Source: Asaia astilbis JCM 15831 (GTDB taxonomy: Bacteria; Pseudomonadota; Alphaproteobacteria; Acetobacterales; Acetobacteraceae). From it: DNA of 64,000 nucleotides. The stretch covers positions 1-64,000 of the forward strand of contig NZ_BAJT01000001.1 of the NCBI RefSeq assembly GCF_000613845.1, read 5' to 3'. The position numbers were made by a program, and so were the translations under genes. Below, one piece after another: positions 1 to 9,434 of the stretch; the first letter of the stretch is position 1; every line of letters begins with the position of its first letter. The notes beneath the pieces are model-generated. The model had not been told where the DNA came from and made no database searches. It was given only the letters and a program-made list of their open reading frames with translations.

Positions 1-421
1 TCACTCCATATAGCGCTTAGTCAGAACTCGGCTACGCGCAAATACCCGCGTCTGCAGAAAAACTGTCCGTGCGCGCAGCGATACGCCCAGGCAGACTAAG
101 ACCGCCGTGAACACCTACCGCGGTATTCCAAGAAAAAGCGACAAGTCACCGTCAGACAATAAGATCGCAGATTTAGAGGCTTATGTTGGCTAGATCGGGA
201 TCACGACCCCGATACAAGCAAGACATGTCATTGCGCCTGTCTGGTCTGTCGAGTGTACCAAAAGCCCATAATCGACTGATAAAAAGAGCTTTTTGGGCCT
301 CATGTAGGTCCAACCTCTTCTTGTGGAGGCGTTTGTCCAGCGATCCTGCCCTGCGTACAACAAGGCGTGCCCCTGTTTCGAAAGCCTTGGAAGTGCCGGG
401 GGTGAAAGCAGGGAGACTGTG
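1..421. other. Non-coding region upstream of sthA
   Basis: I find no convincing gene here. Reading frames in this stretch overlap antisense to sthA or have no family resemblance. A GGGAG ribosome-binding site at about 411-415 lies 6 bases before the sthA ATG. An imperfect inverted repeat (CCAAAAGC near 259 and GCTTTTTGG near 288) could be a weak hairpin. The left edge may carry the tail of something that starts outside the window, but nothing recognisable is left. Confidence 0.5.
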
Positions 422-1831
422 ATGTCGAATGGGTATGATTTCGATCTGGTTGTGATCGGCAGCGGTCCTTCGGGGCGCCGTGCCGCCGTGCAGGCGTCGA
501 AACTCGGTCGTTCTGTCATGGTGGTCGAACAGAAAGGCCGCGTTGGGGGCGTGTCTGTTCATAAAGGCACCATTCCGTCGAAGACACTGCGCGAGACGGT
601 GCTCAATCTGACCGGCTGGCGTGAGCGTGGGTTCTATGGAGAGTCCTATCGCGCCAAATCCGAGATTACAGCGTATGACCTGCGCATGCGTCTCTCCAAG
701 ACGCTTGAGTTTGAGGTGGATGTTCTCGAGCACCAGTTCGTGCGCAATACGGTACGTGTGCAGCACGGTCAGGCACGTTTTCTCGATGCTCATCGGATCG
801 AGATCCTGGCAGAGGACGGAACCGCAACCGTCGTCTCAGCCGCAAAAATTCTGATTGCCGTCGGCATACGACCGCATCGTCCCGATCATGTTCCTTTTGA
901 CGACAGCATCATCTTCGATAGCGATGCCATCGTTCATCTGGACACGTTGCCGCGCTCCCTGATCGTTGTTGGCGCAGGGGTGATCGGCATAGAATATGCG
1001 ACGATCTTCAGCGCCTTGGATATCCGTGTCACGATTATCGATGCGCGCGAGGAGCTTCTTGAATTCGTCGATCGCGAGCTGATCGCCGAGCTCATGTACC
1101 ATCTTCGCGAGCGTGGCGTGAGTTTTCGGATGGGAACGAAGCTAGAGTCGATCGAGATGGAGGGCGGTCAGCCAGTTGCCATTCTCGAAAGTGGACGCCG
1201 GGTTCGAGGAGATATGCTTCTGTATACGGGAGGGCGTTCAGGAGCGACCGATGCGCTCAATCTGTCAGCTTGCGGCCTTGAAGCTGACGAACGTGGACGT
1301 CTCTCGGTCAATCGCAAAACCTTCCAGACAAGTGTGCCGCATATCTACGCCACGGGCGATGTGATTGGTTTTCCGTCACTGGCATCGACGTCGATGGAAC
1401 AGGGGAGACTAGCCGCGTGTCACGCCTTTGATTTTGAAATTGCGCATACGCCCCAGTATTTCCCGTATGGAATTTACGCTGTTCCGGAAATATCGACTGT
1501 CGGCATGAGCGAGGAAGAGGTTCGAAAAGCCGGCCTGGCCTATGAGTGCGGCATTGCCAGACTGCGCGAGACATCGCGGGGCAACATCATGGGGCTACGT
1601 GGTGGGATGCTCAAGATGATCATCTCGCTGGAAGACCGCAAGCTTCTGGGCGTGCATATCATCGGTGAAGGGGCGACCGAACTCATCCATATCGGGCAGG
1701 CGGTGCTCAATCTGGGGGGAACAGTCGATTATTTCATCGATGCCACCTTCAACTATCCTACCCTCGCCGAAGCTTACAAAATCGCGGCTCTCGATGCGTG
1801 GAACAGGATCACGCCCCGACAGGAAGGCTAG
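422..1831 (+). CDS. sthA: Soluble (Si-specific) NAD(P)+ transhydrogenase
   Basis: This cytoplasmic flavoprotein transfers hydride between NADPH and NAD+, balancing the two pyridine nucleotide pools. At 469 residues it matches the usual 460-470. The FAD-binding GSGPSG motif is at residues 13-18 and the NAD(P) Rossmann motif GAGVIG at 184-189. The segment VHKGTIPSKTLRE occupies the place where dihydrolipoamide dehydrogenase and glutathione reductase carry a redox cysteine pair. The cysteines are absent, which is the diagnostic difference of SthA. I chose the ATG at 422 because GGGAG precedes it and the FAD motif then lies at the normal distance. An upstream in-frame start at 323 adds an unrelated leader. 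It is monocistronic and ends in a strong hairpin. Confidence 0.93.
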   Translation: MSNGYDFDLVVIGSGPSGRRAAVQASKLGRSVMVVEQKGRVGGVSVHKGTIPSKTLRETVLNLTGWRERGFYGESYRAKSEITAYDLRMRLSKTLEFEVDVLEHQFVRNTVRVQHGQARFLDAHRIEILAEDGTATVVSAAKILIAVGIRPHRPDHVPFDDSIIFDSDAIVHLDTLPRSLIVVGAGVIGIEYATIFSALDIRVTIIDAREELLEFVDRELIAELMYHLRERGVSFRMGTKLESIEMEGGQPVAILESGRRVRGDMLLYTGGRSGATDALNLSACGLEADERGRLSVNRKTFQTSVPHIYATGDVIGFPSLASTSMEQGRLAACHAFDFEIAHTPQYFPYGIYAVPEISTVGMSEEEVRKAGLAYECGIARLRETSRGNIMGLRGGMLKMIISLEDRKLLGVHIIGEGATELIHIGQAVLNLGGTVDYFIDATFNYPTLAEAYKIAALDAWNRITPRQEG

Positions 1832-1873
1832 AAAAAATCCTCCCTGCGTCTCGTCGCGTGCAGGAGGATTTTC
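1832..1873. terminator. Bidirectional terminator between sthA and DUF421 gene
   Basis: AAAATCCTCC with CTGC and its complement GCAGGAGGATTTT form a stem of about 13 bp with one bulged base. Flanking A and T runs serve both strands. It sits between two convergent genes. Confidence 0.75.
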
Positions 1874-1905
1874 GGGTGAGGTAGATTGATGGAGGAGGGA
1901 TCTGT

Positions 1906-2580
1906 TCAGGCCGTCAGGCCCTCGCCATGCACTGATCCATCAGAGGTGACGACAAGAAGATGATCGCCCACCCACTCAGCCAGAAACACGTCTTCTATAT
2001 CGTGTAGATTCATCGCAGAGAGCTCTGCGGTCAGCCAGTCTTCATCGCGTTCGATGATCTTGAGTTCTTCTTCTAGAACATCACCGCGATGGATCAGGAA
2101 ACGCGAGGGCTTCTTGGCTTCTTCCTTCATGATGACGCTGACATGACCCGTCGTTTCGACCTGAGCGAACTCGATATTGTCAAAGCTGAAGATGTTCTGC
2201 ATGCGTAGAGCCGTTGCGACATCCTTGATGTCGATACGGTTTGAGTTTTCCTCGAAATTCTCGATCAGAAAGCGCCCCCCACGAATGATCGGAACGGGCT
2301 CACCGATTGTCCTTTTGCGCAGACCAGGAATTTTGCGTGAGAGCGCATTGAACAGCATCATGAGCGCAATGCACAGGATCAGAAGCGCGATGTAATGCAG
2401 GATGGGGAGCTTGTCGTTGTAGAGAATGCCTCCAACCACGCCGCCCAGAATGAAATTGCCCACCAGATCGACCGAGGTCATCATGGCAATCTGGTTGCGG
2501 CCGGTGACATTCAGATAGGAAATGATCAAAGCAAACCCGATGACGAGCTTTAAAATGACCCAAAGATAAAGGGTGATCAC
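1906..2580 (-). CDS. DUF421 (YetF-like) membrane protein
   Basis: This is a 224-residue inner-membrane protein of the DUF421/YetF family. Three hydrophobic segments fill roughly residues 1-90, including the characteristic TGRNQIAMMTSVDLVGNFI stretch at the second helix. A cytoplasmic YetF-type domain follows, with the typical IIRGGRFLIENF and MQNIFSFDNIEFAQVE segments. The family's biochemical role is not established; members have been linked to spore or stress physiology in Bacillus. The C-terminal 35 residues go beyond the conserved core. It is transcribed alone, convergent with sthA. Confidence 0.85.
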   Translation of the reverse strand: MITLYLWVILKLVIGFALIISYLNVTGRNQIAMMTSVDLVGNFILGGVVGGILYNDKLPILHYIALLILCIALMMLFNALSRKIPGLRKRTIGEPVPIIRGGRFLIENFEENSNRIDIKDVATALRMQNIFSFDNIEFAQVETTGHVSVIMKEEAKKPSRFLIHRGDVLEEELKIIERDEDWLTAELSAMNLHDIEDVFLAEWVGDHLLVVTSDGSVHGEGLTA

Positions 2581-2789
2581 GCGAATCCGGTCCTTTCCGC
2601 TAGCGCCAGAATGACTTCAACAGTCCCGGCCAGACCGGGTTGCTCCCATCCCGTTACATTAAAAAATGAAATCAAAGGAACCTGACTCCCTGAAGTGTTT
2701 CAGGACAAAGCCCTGATTTCAAAAAATAACCCGGTCTCTTCATTCCGGCCCATCATGCAGGTTGCTGCAGCGCTGCGTTCAAGATGCTT

Positions 2790-2804
2790 GTTCCTGTTTT
2801 GTTC
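2790..2804 (+). promoter_or_regulatory. LexA (SOS) box of the imuA operon
   Basis: The sequence GTTC-CTGTTTT-GTTC is an exact match to the alphaproteobacterial LexA operator GTTC-N7-GTTC. It lies 36 bases before the imuA ATG. A TATGAT hexamer directly downstream (2806-2811) is a plausible -10 element, so LexA bound here would block the promoter. The operon is thus predicted to be induced by DNA damage. Confidence 0.85.
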
Positions 2805-2839
2805 GTATGATACGGCCCCAATTGAAGGGAGGGCTCATC

Positions 2840-3616
2840 ATGACAGACAGACAGGGCATGGCGATGCTGCGCGATACTGTGGCGCGCATCGAACGACGTT
2901 ATCAGAAGAATGCTGCCGTGCTTTATCTCGAGACAGGGCTGCCCCCTGTGGACGAGGCGCTTAAAGGTGGGCTGCGCCGGGGTGTCGTGCATGAGTTTCT
3001 GGGTGAGGGGCATGACCGGCAGCTCTGTGCCCGCCCTACGCGGTTCATTGCCCACATACTGGCGCAGGCCGCAGGGCCTGTCGTCTGGGTGATGCCACAA
3101 GGAGAAGGGCTCGCTCTGGCGGGGCTGCGCCGGGCAGGCCTGTCTGCCGAACGACTTTTATGTATCGAGGCCGATCCATCCCGCCTGGCGGGGACCGTAG
3201 AAGATGTGCTGCACAGCAAACACGTGACGGCAGTGGTCGCCGATCTGACAGAGCCTTTGTCTCTCACGGCTTCGCGCCGGCTGACCCTGGCGGCCGAAGC
3301 CTCAGGGGTGACGTGTTTTTTGCTGCATCGTCATGAGCATTTCATCCCGCCCAGCGCCTGCTGGACACGCTGGCGTATCGGTGCGGCGCCTTCCGACCCG
3401 GTCAGGATCGGGAAGCGCGCCCTTTTGTCCTATCCCGAACCGTTCTCGCTGACCCTGATGCGCTGCCGTGGTGGCGAGGCTCTTTCCTGGAAGATCGGAA
3501 CGGATCATGTCTCGTCGTCTTCTTTCCCTCTGGCTGCCGCAATGGCGTACAACGCTTTGGCAAAAGAGGCACCCGCAGGGAGACCCGGCCTTACCGTTGG
3601 TGCTGTACGGGCGTGA
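2840..3616 (+). CDS. imuA: ImuA, RecA-like mutasome accessory protein
   Basis: A 258-residue RecA/SulA-like protein of the ImuA family, partner of ImuB and DnaE2 in damage-induced translesion synthesis. The N-terminal segment LETGLPPVDEALKGGLRRG and the following HEFLGEG match the family signature, followed by a RecA-like fold with degenerate nucleotide-binding loops. The start at 2840 is preceded by GAAGGGAGGG. A longer in-frame version from 2762 would place the LexA box inside the coding region and is rejected. The 3' end overlaps imuB by 110 bases, an unusually long overlap, so the two are probably translationally coupled. Confidence 0.9.
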   Translation: MTDRQGMAMLRDTVARIERRYQKNAAVLYLETGLPPVDEALKGGLRRGVVHEFLGEGHDRQLCARPTRFIAHILAQAAGPVVWVMPQGEGLALAGLRRAGLSAERLLCIEADPSRLAGTVEDVLHSKHVTAVVADLTEPLSLTASRRLTLAAEASGVTCFLLHRHEHFIPPSACWTRWRIGAAPSDPVRIGKRALLSYPEPFSLTLMRCRGGEALSWKIGTDHVSSSSFPLAAAMAYNALAKEAPAGRPGLTVGAVRA

Positions 3617-5024
3617 AGGACAGAGCCGGAAAATCGTGGCGGCCAATGAAGCGGCTTTGCGCAGAGGCGTGCAGCCAGGCCAGTTTCTGGCCATGGCGCG
3701 TAGCCTCGTGCCCGATCTGCAGGCTGAGGCCGTCTCGCCCGGGCAGGATCTCAAGGCTCTGCATAAACTGGCGGAGTGGTGCCGCTGCTTTTCGCCCCTC
3801 GTCGCGGTCGATCCGCCTGACGGACTCTGGGTGGATACAACCGGTTGTGCGCATCTTTTCGGCGACGAGCAGGCCATGCTCGAAGCGGTGAAAAACCGTC
3901 TGGCGGAGCGTGGTCATACCGTGCGTGCTGCGCTCGCCGAGACAGCCGGGGCAGCTCACGCTCTGGCGCGCTATGGCCAGAAGGCGCTGAACGTCGTGAC
4001 TCAGGGCGAAACCGCGCAGGCATTGGCATTTTTGCCTGTTGAGGCTTTACGCCTCGATGCGGAAGAGCGTGACCGGCTGCGTACGCTTGGAATTACCCGC
4101 ATTGCGGATCTCTGCGAGGTGCCCCGTGCGGCTTTGACGCGGCGCTTTGGTACGCAGCCTGCACGCCAGCTCGATTTTGCGCTGGGCAGACAGAAAGAGC
4201 CGCTTCGTTTCGAGCAGCCTGTGGTGGCGCTGCAGGTAACGCGTCACCTGGTCGAGCCGATCGGCACGGCGGAGAATATCGCTCATGTAATGCAGGTGCT
4301 GACAGAAGAGGCAGCGGCGCTGTTGCAGCAAAAAGGGTTGGGCGCACGTCGTGTCGATCTGTTCTGCCAGCGTGTGGATGAAGGGGTTCAGGCCATACGG
4401 ATCGGTACGTCCGAACCGGTGAATGACCCTTCGCGTCTGCTTCTTCTGTTGCAGGAGCGTATTGAGACGATCGATCCAGGTTTCGGCATTGAAAGTATGA
4501 GCCTGCAGGTGGAGCTGGCCGAACGTCAGGCGTCCGCCATGGCAGGGGGCGATCTGGCAGGCCTGTCGCAGGAGGTCGGTAAGGAAGGGCTTGGCGTGCT
4601 GGCTGAGCGTCTGCGTAACAGACCGGGATTGCAGGGCGTTTATTATCTCGGTGAGACCCACGCGCCTTTTCCGGAAAGGGGACAGCAGCGCTTGGCCGTG
4701 CCGTCATCGCTGCGGGGCGTATCCCTCTGGCCGCGTCCGACGCGTCTCTTTGCGCCACCCCGTCCGATTGCTCTGCCGGAACTGGGTGAGGATGACAGTC
4801 CGCATCGGTTTGTCTGGCAGGGCAGGGCGCTATCGGTGTGCGGGGCGGACGGGCCGGAACGTCTGCATGGGGCATGGTGGCAGCAGGCCGATCAGGCCGG
4901 TGCAATCCGCGATTACTGGATTGTGGAAATCGAGAGTGGCGAGCGTTTCTGGCTGTTCCGTCAGGGGGATGGTGTGCATCGCTGGTCGGGTGATGGAGCG
5001 TGGTTCGTCCACGGGATGTTCTGA
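3507..5024 (+). CDS. imuB: ImuB, Y-family polymerase-like mutasome hub
   Basis: A 505-residue Y-family polymerase-like protein. In well-studied systems ImuB is catalytically inactive and links the beta clamp, ImuA and DnaE2. Family landmarks are the N-terminal LLSLWLPQW, the VAVDPPDGLWVDTTGCAHLFG segment, where true Y-family enzymes hold catalytic carboxylates, and the helix-hairpin-helix region LGITRIADLCEVPRAALTRRFG. I chose the ATG at 3507 because translation from there begins with the family N-terminus; an upstream start at 3468 adds 13 unrelated residues. The stop overlaps the next gene (TGATG). Confidence 0.9.
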   Translation: MSRRLLSLWLPQWRTTLWQKRHPQGDPALPLVLYGREGQSRKIVAANEAALRRGVQPGQFLAMARSLVPDLQAEAVSPGQDLKALHKLAEWCRCFSPLVAVDPPDGLWVDTTGCAHLFGDEQAMLEAVKNRLAERGHTVRAALAETAGAAHALARYGQKALNVVTQGETAQALAFLPVEALRLDAEERDRLRTLGITRIADLCEVPRAALTRRFGTQPARQLDFALGRQKEPLRFEQPVVALQVTRHLVEPIGTAENIAHVMQVLTEEAAALLQQKGLGARRVDLFCQRVDEGVQAIRIGTSEPVNDPSRLLLLLQERIETIDPGFGIESMSLQVELAERQASAMAGGDLAGLSQEVGKEGLGVLAERLRNRPGLQGVYYLGETHAPFPERGQQRLAVPSSLRGVSLWPRPTRLFAPPRPIALPELGEDDSPHRFVWQGRALSVCGADGPERLHGAWWQQADQAGAIRDYWIVEIESGERFWLFRQGDGVHRWSGDGAWFVHGMF

Positions 5025-5284
5025 TGGCGTGGGAAATACTGCCCCGTGATGAGACTCTGCGCCCTGCGGAACCTGACGACATCGCCGAGGCTCTGACCCA
5101 TGCGCTGCGTTTCGACGGTCGCCGTCGCGTGCATGACGCTGATGAGTTGATGGCAGGTCTTGTGGCGGCCCGTCTGGTCGCGCATCTGGCGCGTTGCGGC
5201 TTCGTGCTGATGAAGCGCGCCGCTGTAGCGCCTCACGATACCAGCAACCACCGTCATCCACATGAGGAAGACAAGGCGTCGTGA
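5024..5284 (+). CDS. Small conserved-looking protein between imuB and dnaE2
   Basis: An 86-residue protein of unknown function. It overlaps imuB by one base (TGATG) and dnaE2 by four bases (GTGA), so it is locked into the SOS operon by translational coupling at both ends. The core [19 protein letters not shown] followed by a helix ending GFVLMKR looks like a compact helical domain. I recall similar short proteins in other alphaproteobacteria but cannot verify this here. The C-terminal 20 residues are rich in His, Asp and Glu. Its position suggests a role in, or regulation of, the ImuA-ImuB-DnaE2 mutasome, but no activity can be read from the sequence. Confidence 0.75.
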   Translation: MAWEILPRDETLRPAEPDDIAEALTHALRFDGRRRVHDADELMAGLVAARLVAHLARCGFVLMKRAAVAPHDTSNHRHPHEEDKAS

Positions 5285-8200
5285 CCACGCCTTTGCATGT
5301 CACCTCCTATTATTCCTTCCTGCGTGGGGTGAGTGCCCCGCATGACCTATTTTCTGTCGCGCAGGCGCAGGGCCATACAGCTTTGGCCCTGACGGACCGG
5401 CATTCCGTGGCAGGCATGGTGCGGGCTCATGATGCGGCAAAACAGAGCGGGGTCAGGCTGATCCCCGGCTGTCGTCTGGACCTGACAGATGGAACCGTGG
5501 TGCTGGTTTATCCTATGGACCGTGCCGGCTGGGGGCAGCTGTGCCGGCTGTTGACGCTTGGTCATCGGCGCGGCGCACGTGAGGTCTTCTCTCTCACCTG
5601 GCAGGATCTGGAACAGGGCAGCGATCGGCTTGTCCATGTGCTGTTGCCGGAACAGGCAGATGAGAAGGCGTCTATGGCTTTGCATCATCTGGTGCGTCTG
5701 AAGCAGAGTACAAAAAGCTCTGTCTATTGCGGGTTGTCACGTCGCAGTCAGCCCGCCGATTTGCAACGTCTTTGTGCCATGCAGGATCGGGCGCGTGAGG
5801 CGGGTATCGACACGGTTGTGACAGGAGACGTGCTGTATCACGAGGCGCGCTGCCATGTGTTGCAGGATGTGGTGACGGCCATTCGCGAAAACTGCACGCT
5901 CGAAGCCCTTGGCGAGCGGCGTGAGGCGCATGAAGAGCGCGCTCTTAAAACGCCAGCCCAGCTGAAAGCGCAGTATGAGGCATTTCCCGAGGCTCTGGCG
6001 CGTATCGCCGAGATCGAAGCGCAGTGCCGCTTTTCGATGGACGATCTCTGTTATCAATATCCGCAGGAAACCGATCGGCCTGACGAAACACCCCAGCAGA
6101 CGTTGACCCGTCTGGTGCAGGAAGCCCTGCCACGGCGCTATCCCGCCGGGGTGAAAGAGGCGGTCAGAAAACAGATCGCCCATGAACTCACTCTGGTCGG
6201 CTCACTGGACTACGCTCCCTATTTTCTGACCGTGCATAGTATCGTTCAGCGCGCGCGTGAGCTGGGCATTGTCTGTCAGGGACGTGGATCAGCGGCTAAT
6301 TCGGCTATTTGCTATGTGCTGGGCATTACGGCAATCGATCCACTTCGTTCGGGGCTCTTGTTCGAGCGGTTTATTTCGGCAGAACGACGCGAACCGCCCG
6401 ATATCGATGTCGATTTCGAAAGCGATCGGCGTGAGGAAATTATCCAGTGGATCTATCGTCGTTATGGGCGCGGCCATTCGGCTCTGTGCGCCACGCTGAT
6501 GCGCTATCGCCCGAAAGGCGCCTTGCGTGAAGTCGGCAAGGTTCTGGGTCTTTCCGAAGACGTGCTGGGGCTGATTTCGAAATATCTGGCGTCGTCTCTG
6601 GGCGATCCTGTCCTGCTCAAGACGCGTGCGGCGGAGCTGAATCTGTCTCTGTCAGACCGGGCGCTGGCGCTCACCCTGCGTCTGGCGGGTGAGCTGGTAG
6701 GGATTCCCCGTCAGCTCGGCACGCATCCGGGTGGCTTCGTGCTGACGCGTGACCGTCTGGACGAGCTGGTGCCTATCCAGCCTGCGGCGATGGAAGACCG
6801 TCAGATCATCGTCTGGGACAAGGACGACATCGATATCCTGCGTTTCATGAAGGTGGATGTGTTGGGGCTGGGCATGCTCGGTTGTCTGCGTCGCGGCTTC
6901 GATATGCTCAAGGATTACCGTATCCGCCATCTTGAAATGAGTTCGGTGCCGCCCGAAGATCCCGCAACTTACGCTATGATCCGCCGAGCCGACACGCTGG
7001 GCACGTTCCAGATCGAGAGCCGCGCCCAGATGTCCATGCTGCCGCGCCTCAAACCCACAACATTTTACGATCTGGTGGTACAGGTGGCGATTGTCCGGCC
7101 CGGTCCTATTCAGGGCGATATGGTGCATCCCTATCTGCGCCGTCGCGAGGGGATCGAACAGGTCGAGTATCCGCAGCCGGCACTCAGGGAAATTCTTGGC
7201 AAGACGCTGGGCGTGCCGCTGTTTCAGGAGCAGGCCATGCAGGTGGCCATTAAATGCGCCGGGTTTACGCCCGGCGAGGCCGACCAGCTGCGACGCTCCA
7301 TGGCGACGTTCAAGTTTACCGGTGGGGTCTCGCATTTTAAAACCAAGCTGATCGAAGGCATGGTCGCGAATAACTATCCCCGCGAGTTTGCCGAGCGCAC
7401 GTTTCGTCAGCTGGAAGGCTTCGGCTCCTACGGCTTTCCGGAAAGTCATGCCGCAAGCTTTGCCCTGATCGCCTATGTCTCGAATTATCTGAAATGCCAT
7501 CATCCCGATGTGTTCTGCGCGGCCTTACTTAATTCGCAGCCCATGGGGTTTTATGCCCCAGCGCAAATCGTGCGGGATGCGCGTGAGCATGACGTGGATG
7601 TGCGGGCTATCGACATCAACGCCTCACGCTGGGATTGCCATCTGGAGGCTGTTTCCGTCGCGCAAAGCCATGCCGTGCGTCTGGGGTTCCGCTTCGTCAA
7701 AGGTCTGTCCAACGATCATGCGGCCCGGCTGATTGCCAATCGCTTTCCCGCTTATGACTCACTCGACGATGTCTGGCATCGTGCGGATATTCCCGTCTCT
7801 GCGCTGGAAGCTCTCGCAGCTGCCGATGTCTTTCGCTCCCTCGGTCTCGATCGCCGTGCCGCGCTTTGGGCCATCAAGGGGCTGGCCGATACGGTGCTCC
7901 CGCTTTTTGCCGCGGCCGATCGCAAATTGAATCGTCCCGGTCCGGAAGTGATCGAACCCGATTATATGCCGCGCCCCATGAGCGAGGGCCGCGAAGTGGT
8001 TGAAGATTACAACACGCTCGGTCTTACCTTGCGTCAGCACCCGATGGCGTTTCTGCGTCCGCGTCTCGCACAGCGCGGTATGGTGACCTGCGCCGATCTA
8101 CGGATAGTGCGAGATGGCAGCCGTGTTGTGGTGCCGGGTCTGGTGCTGATGCGTCAGCGCCCCGGCACGGCCCATGGCGTCATGTTCATGACGCTGGAAG

Positions 8201-8435
8201 ACGAAACCGGCACGGCTAATATTATTATCTGGAAAGACCGCGCCGAAGCCCAGCGCCGCATTGTGATTGGCGTCAACGCCGTCGCCTGTCACGGTAGCTG
8301 CAACGCGAAGGCGAGGTAATCCATGTTGTGATGCAGCGTCTGGAAGACCTGACCCCTCTGATGCGTGACATTGCCGTATCAGAGGAAGAAGAGGGCACAG
8401 TCGCGCCAAGGCTCAAGGCGCGTGATTTCCATTGA
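5281..8435 (+). CDS. dnaE2: Error-prone DNA polymerase DnaE2 (ImuC), frameshift near 8296
   Basis: The C-family polymerase of the ImuABC mutasome. An N-terminal PHP domain begins [19 protein letters not shown]. The polymerase active-site aspartates are in [14 protein letters not shown], and an OB-fold segment ([20 protein letters not shown]) lies near the C-terminus. As written the frame stops at 8319, after 1012 residues. The family tail [13 protein letters not shown] is encoded in the next frame just before that stop and runs to a stop at 8433-8435. Adding one base at about 8296 gives 1051 residues with a normal C-terminus. The start is a GTG overlapping the preceding stop. The break removes only the tail, so it could be a sequencing error or a mild truncation. 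Confidence 0.9.
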
Positions 8436-8449
8436 AAGATAACAAATAG

Positions 8450-8476
8450 GCCAACTCCGAAACTTCCGGAGTTGGC
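8450..8476. terminator. Hairpin between convergent dnaE2 and qorB
   Basis: GCCAACTCCG and CGGAGTTGGC form a perfect 10-bp stem with a 7-base loop. It lies between two convergent genes. The T-rich side favours termination of the minus-strand gene, but it probably serves both. Confidence 0.7.
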
Positions 8477-8503
8477 TCGTGAGAGGGGCGGGTTGCTGTA
8501 AGA

Positions 8504-9349
8504 TTACGCCAGAGCCGAGGCGACGCTTGCCGCGAGCCCCGTCGTAGGCCGCCCGATCAAGGCAGAGAGTTGATGACTGTCATCGAAAAGGGCGCCACGT
8601 GATGCAGCACTATCCCAGCTTGCGATGGCAGACGCCAACCCGTCAGGCAGGCCGAACTTGATGAGCGCCTGAGCATACTCGTTTGTGGGAAGATCGAGAT
8701 AAGGAATTTTCTTGCCCGATTGCTGCGAGATCTCTGCCGCCAGTTCGGCCAATGTCCAGGCAGTATCCCCTGCGAGTTCGTATATTTTGCCGTCATGGCT
8801 GAAGTCTGTCGCTGTGATCGCCAGAGCTTCGGCATAGTCAGCGCGGGAAGCAGATGAAATCAGGCCATTACCGGCACTGCCGATAAAAGCACCTCCATCG
8901 AGAGCGGCCTTGACGGATGCGGTATAGTTTTCTGTGTACCAGCCGTTGCGCAAGATGGTGAAAGCCAGACCCGATGCCTTTAATGCGGCTTCGGTCGCAC
9001 GGTGCTCATCAGCCAGTGAGAGTGCTGAAACATCAGCATGGAGCACACTCGTATAGATAATGCGTTTCACATTGGCGGATTGCGCCGCAGTGATCACGTT
9101 GCGATGCTGGGTAACGCGCTGGCCAATTTCGCTCGAGGAAATCAGGATTAGGGTATCGACCCCGGTCAATCCGGGAATAAGCGTTTCGATTTTGTTATAA
9201 TCGAAGCGTCGTGTCTCACCCTTGTTCAAAGACGCCGCTGTCGGTGTTCGCATGAGAGCAACGATCGGCTCTGCGTTTTTCTGTTCCGATAGTCTGTTGA
9301 GCACAAGCTGGCCGAGCTGACCGCTCGCCCCGGTAATCGCAATTGTCAT
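8504..9349 (-). CDS. qorB: NAD(P)H:quinone oxidoreductase of the QorB/NmrA type
   Basis: A 281-residue atypical short-chain dehydrogenase related to E. coli QorB (YtfG), which reduces quinones with NADPH. The N-terminal MTIAITGASGQLGQLV contains the GxxGxxG nucleotide-binding loop. The segments VKRIIYTSVLHAD and LRNGWYTENYTASVKAAL match the QorB/NmrA family. I use the ATG at 9349 because the glycine-rich loop starts at once after it; an upstream start at 9382 adds an unsupported leader. It is divergent from an HxlR regulator, the same pairing as ytfG-ytfH in E. coli, which suggests redox- or quinone-responsive control. Confidence 0.85.
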   Translation of the reverse strand: MTIAITGASGQLGQLVLNRLSEQKNAEPIVALMRTPTAASLNKGETRRFDYNKIETLIPGLTGVDTLILISSSEIGQRVTQHRNVITAAQSANVKRIIYTSVLHADVSALSLADEHRATEAALKASGLAFTILRNGWYTENYTASVKAALDGGAFIGSAGNGLISSASRADYAEALAITATDFSHDGKIYELAGDTAWTLAELAAEISQQSGKKIPYLDLPTNEYAQALIKFGLPDGLASAIASWDSAASRGALFDDSHQLSALIGRPTTGLAASVASALA

Positions 9350-9399
9350 TTTCGCCTCATTCCGGCTGTGATTGTCACGCACCAGACTTAGGACTGTTG

Positions 9400-9434
9400 C
9401 TTATTTTTCGTAAGTACGTACAAACATGTAAGTA
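9400..9434. promoter_or_regulatory. Candidate HxlR operator in the qorB/hxlR promoter region
   Basis: The short region between the divergent genes contains CTTA-N7-TAAG (9400-9414), the palindrome GTACGTAC region (9414-9421) and two copies of TAAGTA spaced 18 bases apart (9411 and 9429). The first element resembles TACT-TTT-GTAAGTA sites described for YodB-type HxlR regulators. The assignment as an operator is an inference. Confidence 0.45.

Noticed and set aside
4093..5082. Open minus-strand frame of 329 codons, Arg/Pro-rich
   Set aside because: Antisense to imuB; composition typical of a mirror frame in GC-rich DNA.
8290..8320. Programmed ribosomal frameshifting in dnaE2 and the other split genes
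   Set aside because: No slippery heptamer with downstream structure at the breaks, and the same one-base change occurs in 15 unrelated genes; a sequence error is simpler.
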